From positions 10,865,112-10,929,111 of the forward strand of contig JAEMBT020000009.1 of the NCBI GenBank assembly GCA_018873245.2: a stretch of DNA of 64,000 nt, in the 5' to 3' direction. Below the pieces are notes generated by a model, which was not told the origin of the DNA, searched no databases, and was given only the letters and a program-made list of their open reading frames with translations. Positions within the stretch are counted from its first letter, which is position 1; the number at the start of each line of letters is the position of its first letter. Below are positions 12,301 through 21,778 of the stretch, in pieces. The position numbers were made by a program, and so were the translations under genes. The stretch is from Archegozetes longisetosus (taxonomy: Eukaryota > Arthropoda > Arachnida > Sarcoptiformes > Trhypochthoniidae).

Positions 12301-15297
12301 AACAATTCAGGTAAAAGATCATCAGATGTTGCCAAGGAAAATGGCCATTTTAAAGCTTCGGAAATTCTGCTTAAAGAAGAATTGTTCAATGCTGTAAGAA
12401 AAGGAGATATTAGTAAGATCAATGACTATATTGCCAAAAGTGGTGATATCAATGTTAGAAGGAAAGATTATTGGACTCCATTACACCTTGCTGTTAAACA
12501 AGGTAGACTAAATGTGATTGAGCTTCTCCTAAATCATGGCGCTAACATTGAGGCTAAAACTAAACTTGGATGGACACCCCTGCACTTGGCTTTAGGAAAA
12601 AGCCAATTAAATGTGGTCAGATTTCTTTTAAGTAAAGGTGCTGATATTAACGCTAAAATTAATAATGATTGGACACCTTTACATTTCGCAGTTTACAATA
12701 ATAATTCGAATGAGGTCAAGCTACTCTTAGATAAAGGAACTAATGTTAATGTGACGAAAAATGATGGTTGGACACCTTTACATTGGACTGCGTATATTGG
12801 TAATTTGAATTTAGCTAAGCTAATTATGGATAAAGGTGCTTATATTGAAACTAAAGATAATTTTGGTTCTACACCTCTATACTATGCTGCTAAAGAAGGA
12901 AACTTGGATGTAGTTAAATTACTTGTAGCGAGAGGAGCTGACTTGAACGCTAAGCAAAGGGATGGTAGAACACCTTTACACTGGGCAGCTTACAATGACC
13001 ATTTGGATGTGGTTAAATTTCTAATAGAAAAAGGTGCTGATATTAATGCTTCTGACAAGAATGGTAAAACACCAAAAGACTTTGCTGCTCAATTAGGCAG
13101 TCGTACTGATGTAGTGAAATTCTTGGTGCAAGTGGGAGCCCACTGTCACAGTACATCTACAGTTACAAGCATAACGGTCAACGCGACTCAGACTTCTACA
13201 GTCGAAATGTCCATAACGAGTTCGACCATATCTAGTTTACACATAACTACTAGTTCAAGTCTTAGTGAAGTTCTTGATACCTTAAAGAATGATCTATTAA
13301 GTGCTGTTAAAGAAAATAATGTTCATAAAGTTAGATATCTCATTGAAAAGGGAAAATGGATTGGAGATATAAATCATATTGTAAATGAAAGTAATGTTCT
13401 TCACATAGCTGTAGCAAGTGGTTATGTCGAAATCATAAGGATTTTATTAGAAAATGGAGCTGATATTAATGCTAAAGTAGAAAATGGTTGGACCCCATTA
13501 CACTTTGCTGCCCACGACGGTAATTTGGATGTGATCAAGTTTCTCATAGCTAATGGTTCCGATGTTAATGCTAAGGCCAAAGATGGAAGTACAATAATGC
13601 ATCTGGCTGCTTTTAACGGCAGATTAGATGTTATAGTACTTCTTATAAATGAAGGCGCTACTGTTGACACTAAAGATAGCTTTGGTTCAACACCTCTATA
13701 CTATGCTGCTAAAGAAGGCAAGTTGGACGTTGCTAAATACCTTGTATCTAAAGGTTTCGATGCTAACACTAAACAAAATGATAATAGGACACCTTTGCAC
13801 TGGGCAGCTTACAATGGTTACTTGAATGTCGTAAAATTTCTAATAGAAAAAAATGTTGATATTAACCCTAAAGATAAGAATGGTTGGACACCTTTGCACT
13901 TCGCTGCTGAAAGAGGAAACTTGGATGTATCCAAACTTCTTTTAGATAAAGGTGCTATTGTTAACGCGAAAAACAATTATGGTATGACACCTCTCGCACT
14001 GGCAGATAACTCAGAGGTAATAAAGTTATTTGTGAACGAATTAGCTACTATGGACAATGTACCACTATTACATGCTGCCGTTAAATACGGAACATTAAAG
14101 GCAATAGAACGTTTCATGAACGCTGACATTAATGTTGAGGATAAGTACGGCTCAACACCGTTGCACTTTGCTGCTGAAAGTGGTGACATAGATGTGGTCA
14201 AACTTCTAATAAATAAAGGTGCTATGGTTAAAGCAAAAAACAAGAATGGTTTAACACCTCTAGAATTAGCTCAAAATTCAGAGGTAATTAAGCTACTTGT
14301 GGATAAATTAGCTACTTTGGACAATGTATCACCTTTACATGTTGCAATTAAATACGGAACATTAAAGGTGGTAGAACGCTATATAAATGCTGACACTAAT
14401 GCTAAGGATAAGTACGGCTCAACACCACTGCATTTTGCTGCTGAAAGAGGTAACTTGGACGTGGTCAGACTCCTTATAGAAAAAGGTGCTAGAGTTAATG
14501 TCAAACAAAATAATGGTGGTACACCTTTACACTTAGCTGCAGAATACGGTGGATCTGATATAGTCATGCTACTTCTTGACAGAGGTGCCAACATTGATGC
14601 TAAAGAAAGTAATAATCGGACACCTTTGCACTATGCTGCTCTCTTTGACCATTTAAATATAATCAAACTTCTTATGGAAAAGGGAGCTGATATCAATGCC
14701 GAAACATATAGAGGTGAAAAACCACTGGATATTGCTACGAAATACAACAAAAAAGATGCAATAGCATTATTCAAGCAAGAACAGCAAAGAAGAAATAGTT
14801 ATACAGTTGCTGTTGCTAAGCCAATCCGTAGTCGGCGTGATATTGAGGTGGTAGCAAGTAGTGCATCAAAGTCACCCTCTTTCATAAATGATTTCTTTGT
14901 TTGGACAATAAGTAGATTATATAGTCAAAGTATTCCTGCTATAACTTCCATGCAACAACGAGATATATATGAATACTCACCAAACTTTCCACAAATTCAG
15001 ATCAACGGTACGATATTACTACTAGATGTATTTATGAGAAAACTCACAAACAATAAGTACATATTGGGCAAATCCGTGTCTTTATCAGAAGCACAAGCCT
15101 ATGTATTAAGTGTTACAGAGGAGTTTGGAAAACTATTGAATTCTATCAGCAACATACCAGCAGAGGAACTGATTGATCTTGCAGAAGTACAATCAAATAT
15201 ATTTAAAGCTATCATGAGTGGCAATGGTAGTAAAATACCACAAATATTACGTTCATATGTAAAAGAAGTTTCTACTACGATGAAAACGAAACATTGA
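9319..15297 (+). CDS. Giant ankyrin-repeat protein with latrotoxin-like C-terminal domain
   Basis: A 1992-residue intronless frame. Residues from about 14 to 1820 are roughly 50 ankyrin repeats of 33 residues with the usual T-P-L-H-x-A-A, G-H-L-D-V-V and L-L-I-E-K-G-A-D cores. They are interrupted by a Ser/Thr-rich linker (about 1275-1312) and by several degenerate L-A-T-L-D-N type repeats. A basic R-S-R-R-D motif at 1837-1841 resembles a furin site. The last 150 residues (about 1841-1992) resemble the C-terminal domain of spider latrotoxins, also known from endosymbiont ankyrin proteins and from some mites. The latrotoxin N-terminal pore-forming helical region is not recognisable, and there is no signal peptide or membrane segment. 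Toxin activity therefore cannot be inferred; a host-interaction or scaffold role is equally possible. The ATG at 9319 has a good context (A at -3) and an in-frame TGA just upstream, but see the findings for a possible 5' extension. Confidence 0.85.
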   Translation: MRTTNDIVNAKDDNENTLLHLAIVNGDEKIVEVLLNNGADIYTIDKNGKTPLDLAIDKGHLNIVKRLVEKGADIKAVDKDGRTPFHRAASGGKLDVIKYIIDEKGADFEVFTKNGITPLELAAENGFMDIVKFLIDEKNANFEVTNTYGNTPLHRGAYGGKVEVVEFLINRSANIEAKNNKNMTPLHLAALNGKLNVVELLLKKGAEINAKANNDVTPLHLASLNGHLNVVALFLEKGADINATGENDSTPLHFAAENGYLDMVTLLIEKGADMNVKQREGWTPLHLAAQNGHLKVVALLIEKGADTSAKAKNDWTPLHFAAQNGHLDVVALLLEKTADVYAKANDYWTPLHLAAQNGHLDVLALLIDKGADVNNKGEDDATPLHLAAQNGHLKVVALLIEKGADTSAKAKNDWTPLHLAAQNGHLDVVAHLLEKGADINAKLKDNRTSLHFAAQNGHLDVVTLLTEKSADISAKTDDDWTPLHLAAENGHLDVVTLLINKGADISAKGKNSWTPLHSAARYNNKPDVVALLLEKGANVNAKTIDYWTPLHLSVQNGHLYMVKLLINKGADVDNKGRNNETPLHLAAGNGYLNIVALLIEKGADVSAKIDTGSTPLHSAAQDGHINIVALLIEKGADIKAKGKKNRTPLHFAALQGHLDVVALLIENKADINGNANDDWAPLHLAAGNGHLQVVALLLEKGADIDAQGKDDWTPLHLAVQNGHLDVVALLIGKGADIRAKGKDDTTPLHFAAENGYLNIVTLLIEKDVNVNARDDNDTTPLHLSALNGHLSVITLLIENDADINAKTKDNWTPLHIAVNGAKFSVVKLLIDKGADINIKTNSGHTSLELADKPEIIMLLIDKLAALNSMIHLHAAARYGTSETVKLFIHENINTKDNYGNVPLHWAAKEGKLDVIRLLIEKGAIINAENNLSCQPIHLAAQNGHSNVVELLLDKGANINAKTKNNWTPLHFAAEVGNSDVVQILIEEGADINAENNSGKRSSDVAKENGHFKASEILLKEELFNAVRKGDISKINDYIAKSGDINVRRKDYWTPLHLAVKQGRLNVIELLLNHGANIEAKTKLGWTPLHLALGKSQLNVVRFLLSKGADINAKINNDWTPLHFAVYNNNSNEVKLLLDKGTNVNVTKNDGWTPLHWTAYIGNLNLAKLIMDKGAYIETKDNFGSTPLYYAAKEGNLDVVKLLVARGADLNAKQRDGRTPLHWAAYNDHLDVVKFLIEKGADINASDKNGKTPKDFAAQLGSRTDVVKFLVQVGAHCHSTSTVTSITVNATQTSTVEMSITSSTISSLHITTSSSLSEVLDTLKNDLLSAVKENNVHKVRYLIEKGKWIGDINHIVNESNVLHIAVASGYVEIIRILLENGADINAKVENGWTPLHFAAHDGNLDVIKFLIANGSDVNAKAKDGSTIMHLAAFNGRLDVIVLLINEGATVDTKDSFGSTPLYYAAKEGKLDVAKYLVSKGFDANTKQNDNRTPLHWAAYNGYLNVVKFLIEKNVDINPKDKNGWTPLHFAAERGNLDVSKLLLDKGAIVNAKNNYGMTPLALADNSEVIKLFVNELATMDNVPLLHAAVKYGTLKAIERFMNADINVEDKYGSTPLHFAAESGDIDVVKLLINKGAMVKAKNKNGLTPLELAQNSEVIKLLVDKLATLDNVSPLHVAIKYGTLKVVERYINADTNAKDKYGSTPLHFAAERGNLDVVRLLIEKGARVNVKQNNGGTPLHLAAEYGGSDIVMLLLDRGANIDAKESNNRTPLHYAALFDHLNIIKLLMEKGADINAETYRGEKPLDIATKYNKKDAIALFKQEQQRRNSYTVAVAKPIRSRRDIEVVASSASKSPSFINDFFVWTISRLYSQSIPAITSMQQRDIYEYSPNFPQIQINGTILLLDVFMRKLTNNKYILGKSVSLSEAQAYVLSVTEEFGKLLNSISNIPAEELIDLAEVQSNIFKAIMSGNGSKIPQILRSYVKEVSTTMKTKH
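10165..10567 (+). repeat. Recent duplication within the ankyrin array
   Basis: About 106 bases at 10165-10270 recur with no difference I can see at 10462-10567. The spacing of 297 bases is exactly nine repeats of 33 bases, or three ankyrin repeats. Neighbouring repeats differ much more, so this marks a recent unequal exchange or gene conversion. Confidence 0.7.
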
Positions 15298-15889
15298 ATA
15301 AGACTCTGAACTACTTCCCTGCATATTATCATTTGTAAAAATAAAAATTCTACATCTCATGCATCAGAGGATCAAACTAAGAAATTAATCATTTTACCAA
15401 AGAGTACATACTCAGAAAATAAACAAATTTGAAACCTGTTAAAGAAACATGAATGTAAATAGATTAATAACTAAGGCATTGCAAGATATTGATTTATTGT
15501 ATAACTACTCTGATATCTAATGTAATATTTAATAAGAATCTTGGAATGATTAATTAATATTTATTATTTCGAGACTTTCAATTCTCACTGAAAAGATTAA
15601 CATTGCAATTGACTACAAAATAGTATTTGAGATTAGTTTCAGTGAAAGACAACCTATTATTAAAAAGAACATTCTAATATCTTGAAAAACTTATTTCAAC
15701 TTCGCAACTAGTTAATGAAGTGAATTTGAATGATGCGATCTCATTAGGGGATGAATTGAGATTTATTGGACCTCAAATCCATTTAAAATATCATAATTTT
15801 CATTAGTTTTATCGAATCTAGTATTTTATTCAAAACAATTTAAATTTATTTAAAGTTATTTCTGAAGTATATTCATGAGAACTCTCCAA
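15298..15889. other. 3' flank of the ankyrin gene
   Basis: AT-rich and non-coding. It holds the ankyrin gene's 3' UTR and the extreme decayed end of the minus-strand transposase relic. Confidence 0.4.
15340..15345 (+). terminator. Poly(A) signal of the ankyrin gene
   Basis: AATAAA lies 43 bases after the stop codon, with another at about 15418-15423. This supports a eukaryotic transcription unit rather than an unmodified bacterial gene. Confidence 0.45.
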
Positions 15890-17050
15890 TTGTTCAAGAA
15901 CAGGATTGATCAGGCCCAAGCTGTCAAATAGGAGCATATTGCCGGTTTCTAATTTCTTTGATAACTGCTGCCAAGCAATCAAAGTTAGTTATGATAAAGT
16001 TAAATCACTTTGAAGACAAAATTTTGATTCTCTGGTTAGTTTTTGAGTACCATCTGTTTCTATCGATTCTTTAGGGTCAAGTATTTCGATGAAATCACAA
16101 AAATTCGAAGAACACTGAGAATAATCAACAGTATTGATCCATGAGTCCCATCTTATCCTAACAGGCTCCGGAAGAAGTGGTGTCAGGATACCTATCTTTA
16201 AAAATTTTTTGTCTATTATGCCATTTCACAATAATCTTTGATTCCCGTTAGATACTATTGATATATCATTAAATTTTCCATAATTTTTAACAAGAAATTA
16301 ATAAACGTTATGGATTGGATGAGACATACGTCAGGTGAGTTTGAGATAAGTGTCACATAAAGTTTTCCCGCTAATTTCATACACAGCGCGGCATCGGTTA
16401 CCAACAAAGTCATCTTGTATTTTATTCTGTCAGTCATTGTAAGAGAATCATTAACGCATTGAACTACTGAGAAATTACTTGTATTTTCCAGAATTCCGTG
16501 TTTAAAATGAATTTATTAGATTTTCACTCTTATTGAGAGATCCAACTAAATTAATGACACAGCGATGTATACAGCCTGCAGTCTCATCGACTGAAATCCA
16601 AATAAACTCATTTTTAAGTTGAGCGCGTATTGAACTTACTGTACTACCGTATGTATCTTTCAAGGAGATCTCCATATAGTTGAAGGATTAGTAATAGTAA
16701 ATTTTGAGTACTTATTGAATTTTTTGAATTCAGATTTTAATAATCGACGAAATGGTATATTCAGAGAAACCAAGAATTGGCACAAATCTTTGTTGAAAGT
16801 GTTCTTATTCTTATCGAATAACATTTGAACTTTTTTTGTTAATTTAAAAGTTTTGATAGACTTCTAATGTTGTCCAGTATTGATGCGTTGTTTCTCTTGA
16901 CTTATTTGATCATAATTGACTCACTTCACAGGACTGACAAAATAATATCTCTGTGTTTGTTATTTTATCGGTATTTTTTGTGAACACATTTCCAAAATTA
17001 GCAATAAATGTCTTTAATATAACAGATTTTGATTTAGCCCCGCGAGACAT
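15890..17050 (-). pseudogene. Decayed hAT-derived transposase-like gene (CGGBP1-like/DUF659 family)
   Basis: Reading down the minus strand from the ATG at 17050 in changing frames gives a recognisable order of family blocks. These are an N-terminal M-S-R-G-A-K-S-K-S segment, an F-C-Q-S-C zinc-finger start, K-N-T-F-N-K-D-L-C, F-I-W-I-S-V-D-E-T, L-L-V-T-D-A-A-L-C-M-K-L-A-G-K and finally P-V-R-I-R-W-D-S-W-I-N. This layout (BED-like finger, then V-D-E-T, then T-D-A-A, then R-W-x-x-W) is that of a large arthropod family of CGG-repeat-binding-protein-1-like proteins derived from hAT transposases. The frame changes at least four times and contains several stops, so it is a fossil. I saw no matching terminal inverted repeats. 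Only the block near 16255-16437 still reads as a sizeable open frame. Confidence 0.7.
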
Positions 17051-17356
17051 TATAGAAAATCAATATTAATTCCATGATTTTTAAAGTAAACTAATTAAAA
17101 GCATGTGTTTATCGACAAAATTTTCATATTATACTAAGAAGTACGTAAATAATGACTAAAGAAGTTTTGGAGCGATATTCATTGAATGTGTGAAATATTC
17201 GAATATGCATTTATAAAATTTACCGAGCTATGTCTAATATTCATACAGAAAGTTCGAGCAAATATCTATTACCAACAAAAACATCTATTTATGTAAAACG
17301 CAATACCTTATTAATGGCTAGCATTACCAGACAATATTTAAAGCTTGCTGTTCAAA

Positions 17357-17530
17357 GTACAGTAAAACCTGTATAAGTTGATCGTTCTACAACTTTAACA
17401 CCCTCATGGAAGTTGAACAAGTTTCCTGAGCATTTCTCATAGATCATAATTTTAGAAACTTCTATAGCTTAAACACCTCTATAAGTTAGGATTTACCGGT
17501 CCCAAATGTGTTCAACTCATAGAAGTTTTT
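17357..17530. mobile_element. Pogo/Tc1-like miniature element, partial
   Basis: Begins TACAGTAAAACCTGTATAAG, the TA plus CAGT(A/C)AAACC-type terminus of pogo/Tigger-like elements. The right terminus is not clear. Confidence 0.4.
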
Positions 17531-17700
17531 ATATTTATATTGGATATATACAAAGGGTTGAAGGATTTTATTAGCCATTAAATACTTTTAATATTGGTAA
17601 TCATACAATTCGAGACCATAAGAATCATTATGACGAATAATTTATTATTTAATTAACTCTTTCAAATTCATCAATTCGTGTTTAAATTTGAGATTTAAAA

Positions 17701-18252
17701 TAATACCGGTTTCAATTCTAATTGTGGATGGACTAGACCTGTAATAATATTAAGAAATGGAGAGCACCAAACTGATTTTTTTAATTATTAATTATAAATT
17801 CCCAATTCTAATTGTGGGGACTTCTATAAAGGTAAAATTTGAAACGAAAAGGAATTCATTACTTTATTGATAAAAAACCAAATTTTGACAAATTTAATAA
17901 TAAATGGATAAAATAATTTATTCGATTTATTAAAAATTATGAATTGAATCAAAAACATTTGAATTGAAGGTAATTCCAAATGAAAACAATGGGACGTCAT
18001 TTTTCATTAATTACAATGACCATGTATCAAATTAGTTAAATTTTTCAAGGTTCAATGTCAAAATTCTCGAAAAAAATCGAATTTTTGCATTTTTTCTAAT
18101 TTCTCAGATAATTAGTGTAATAAAGTAGATCTCTCTATTCATCAATCGGAACATTTCATGGCCAATTTGCAAAATAAAAACAGAATTCAAGTCGGTTTAC
18201 TAAGTCGAAAGTTACAAAGGTTTTTGTCCCCACAATTAAAATTGAAACCGAG
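17701..18252. mobile_element. TIR element, about 550 bp
   Basis: The left end carries CGGTTTCAATTCTAATTGTG (from 17706). The right end (about 18226-18250) is its near-perfect reverse complement, CCACAATTAAAATTGAAACC. An internal copy of the same motif at 17802-17819 suggests an older partial end. No coding sequence. Confidence 0.65.
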
Positions 18253-19956
18253 TATATATATATATGTCAAGATCACTTATTAACGTGAAATACTATTTCT
18301 TAATTTTATACAATAGTCAGATAAAAATCAATATTAGAGCCTGATACTTTCTCTACTTTATTTCTATTCTGAAATTTCAAAATCTTATGAAATATTCTCG
18401 AAACTTCTAGAAACTCATGAAACCTTTAGAATTTTACAGCGTGCTATAAAGTTTTTCATAAGGCATAAAGGATGAAATAATCATAAGGGTATTCATTTTA
18501 TTTTGTGAAATTGTGATTTCAAGACAGTTACACCAAGCCAATAGTCTGTGAATTCAAAAGAAACTTCAAGTCAGTCAAAAAGTGTTCTGTACCTGTCGAT
18601 ATGTTTCTGATTCATCGATACAAGCCCATTAAGTGGCTAAAGCAAGTCTTTGCATATCAGACATCGTGGACAAGATCTCTAATAAAGAATGCAAAAATTT
18701 TATTTCAGTCATAAAACTTTTCACAATTAGTCTAATAATTGAGCGTAAGTCTTATATGTTATTCATAAAATATTTTGCAAAATTCAATCTTATAAGTAAC
18801 ACACGAGAATAATGGAAAATTTTTAAAAATTTCTTTGAATAACTCCTATCTCGATAAATGTTTAAATATTATGTAGTATTAAAATTGTGTTAATTTCTGT
18901 TTAAGTCAAATCAAATATAGTTCAGGAATCAGCTGAAAGCACACAAAGCATTATTGACAGAAACACAGTTCTATTGGCTTGGGAGGCTAGATATTCGAAT
19001 TTTTTCAGTCAAGTCCACACTTTATTGAGTCGAAATTTAAAACAATGCAGTTATTCTATTAGCATCATTTTTAAAATTTCGATAGCAAAATTGTCTAAGT
19101 TTAAAGATTATTTAAAGATGAATCAACTCCTCTTTCGAATGAAATCAATGCAAAACCCTTTGATCTATCATTTGGCACAATCTTTTGAATAGGTTTAAGT
19201 CCACTTCATCGTTCTAGAATTTTACAGTCCTATCTTCAATCTTTGGCGAAAATGAGTTATTGGCCTACTGTTAATGAACCACTGATCCTCTAACTAATGA
19301 ATCAAAAATTTTCAAAAATCCTCATTCCATGTCCTTAAAATCACGAAAAACCAAGAATTCTGATGATTTTTCTCCATTTCTTGAATAATTCGAGTTAAAC
19401 ATAGTTTAAAAAATACTATATTTGGATTTGTTTTTTAATAACATTTAAAATAAAATTTTGTCAACATCGGAGCAAGCCTTTAAATTTTCGAAAAATAAGT
19501 CTAGCTCATTCTAATTAATACATTTAAGGTCTATAATTTATAAGATGTTCGAATATATTCTTAAAAGTTTGTCTCCTTGCTCTTTACTTTTATTAAACTT
19601 TCAATCAATTTATTAAGAAAACAACACTCATGAAAATATAGAATTTATTCAAAATTTCATTTCATTTCATTTCAAAGTTTATGTTTCATTAGGTGAAAAG
19701 TTTAATTATATCTATCATTTTTCACGATAGGATAGTATAATTCCTAGCTGCGAATATACAAACAATTGTTTAGTTTCGGACTAAATGAATATAATTTGAA
19801 TGAGATGAATTTCAAACTTAGATGTCTACCTATCATAAAGTATACTCATTTCATTTCGATCTCATGGCTTGTCTCACCCATGATTTCAAATTTCATTTGC
19901 GTTTTTCTCGATTTTCTTGAGTTAGGATTGTATAATTCCAAAACGACTATTTATGT
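18253..19956. other. Intergenic region with two possible coding remnants
   Basis: Two open stretches on the plus strand have a less biased amino-acid content than their surroundings. One is 18522-18713, preceded by a splice-acceptor-like TTTCAAG/ACAG and containing M-F-L-I-H-R-Y-K-P-I-K-W-L. The other is 18920-19192, containing L-L-A-W-E-A-R-Y-S-N. Neither matches a family I recognise, and neither has clean gene boundaries. They may be exons of an unknown gene or decayed element sequence. Confidence 0.2.
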
Positions 19957-20962
19957 ACAGTCGTTTGCAAAACTCCTGGAAGTGGTTTTTGAGCATTTTA
20001 TAACCCTAAACGTTAGTCAATTTGGATGACATTTTTTATGAATAAACCTTGGGTTGTCAAGAACATTTTCACAAAGCCGTTAATCAAAATTCCCAAAAGT
20101 ACCTACCTAATCCACGCAAACGTATACAGAATTAACTGACGATTGAATTCGAGTTCTAACAACTGGAATAGAAACTAATTTAAAAATAAGTGAACATATG
20201 TATTTTTGTTTGACCTAAAAACTCCTTATTTAGTAATTGTAGCGCATTAATGTTAAAATTCCGATAATTTAATTTTAGCGTAACTTTTGAACCAAGAGTC
20301 AGAACTACTTGAAAATGGTATCAAATTGAAGGTATCCTAAAGCTTTATCAGGAAATTGGTTAATCTTTGAGATTTAATTTGCAAAATTGAAAATTTAATA
20401 AACCAATTAGTTTTAGTACAAAATTCATTAAGCATTACTTTATTAAACATTTATGAGTATAGTTACTGTATTTTCAACCAAAAACCATAAACAAAATCAT
20501 AAAATCACATTATTTTGATTACGAATAGGAAATTTGTATACACAAGCAAATTTGCCTATTGTTCAAAGAGCTTTAAAATACTTTCAATTTGATACCATTT
20601 TCAAGTAGTTCTGGCTCGTGGTTCAAAATTTACGCTAAAATGAAATTATCGGAATTTCAACTTTAACGCGCTACAATTACTAAATAAGGAGTTTATAGGT
20701 CAAACAAAAATATATGTATTCACTTATTATTAAAGTATTAATAGTTTCTATTCCGATTGTCAAAACTCGAATTCAGTCTTCAGTTTATTCTATACACGTT
20801 TACATGGATTAGGTAGGTACGTTCGGGAATCTTGATTAGCGGCTTTGTGAAAATGTTCTTGACAACCCAGGGTTTATTCATAAAAATTTCATCCGAATTG
20901 ACTAACGTTTAGGGTTATAGAATGCTCAAAAACCACTTCCCGGAGTTTTGCAAACGATTATA
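19957..20962. mobile_element. Long foldback element, about 1 kb, 375-bp arms
   Basis: The left arm, about 19957-20335, and right arm, about 20585-20962, are reverse complements with roughly 90% identity by eye. Landmarks include TCGTTTGCAAAACTCC at both tips, CCTAAACGTTAGTCAATT, GAACATTTTCACAAAGCCG and the inner GGTATCAAATTGAA. The tips start CAGTCG next to TA, consistent with a Tc1/mariner or pogo-type TA insertion. The loop of about 250 bases is non-coding. Transcription would yield a long hairpin RNA. Confidence 0.8.
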
Positions 20963-21151
20963 CATCTGCTTTACGTACTAAACATATTAACTGAGTCATG
21001 GAAAATTCTAAAATCCTGAGAATGCCCTACATTCAATTAAATTATAGAAAATATAGATTTTCCAAAAATTATAGTGATTGTACCGATTTCATACAAAAAA
21101 TCTCTGATTCGCGGGATGAAATTTTCTCAACTTATCACAGCCCTATTAAAT

Positions 21152-21321
21152 TACAGTCGATTTCATAATGAAGTCGGATATAGTGGACAACGCGTTATAA
21201 TGAACTCTTAGGAAAAAATTTATTTCGAAGACTGAACACTATATGGTGTATAATAAACTCTTGTTATAATCAGCCAATCCCTAGCGCATTGGGCTATCCA
21301 CAATAACTAGAGACGATTACA
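21152..21321. mobile_element. Pogo-like miniature element
   Basis: A 170-base element beginning TACAGTCGATTTCATAATGA with a degenerate inverted end at about 21300-21321. Internal phrases of the type ATATAGTGGAC and TTATAATGAACTC are shared with the elements at 51.2 and 57.3 kb. Confidence 0.45.
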
Positions 21322-21778
21322 TTTTAGAAAATTCTTAGAGTTTTCTCTTATAACATTAAGGATTTAAACATTAATATAATAAAAATCCATGAAAACTTTA
21401 ATCGACGATTTCATTATGTTCCAGGTCTGGTGTCACTTTAAAACTCTCCCAGAATCATTCACTTATTTTTATTTAATTTTGAATGAAATCTCTCAAAGAA
21501 ACCAATCAGGGGCGCGATCAAATGATATTTTGAGATTGTTTCCTTTCATATATAAAATGTTAAAAATTGGGGAAAACCTCCAGAACTGGAAGTAACTTAA
21601 ATTTAATATTTAGATTGGAAATGTATCAATATATTTGCCATCGAATAATGTCAAAGGTCCTCACCCACGCACAATGCCTTAACGTGGGTTACCTTTTACA
21701 GACATAATGTACTATCGCATATTGCATTAATTTTAGCAAATCTAGTAATTTTTTGGAACTCGAGTCATAATTTGCGGC

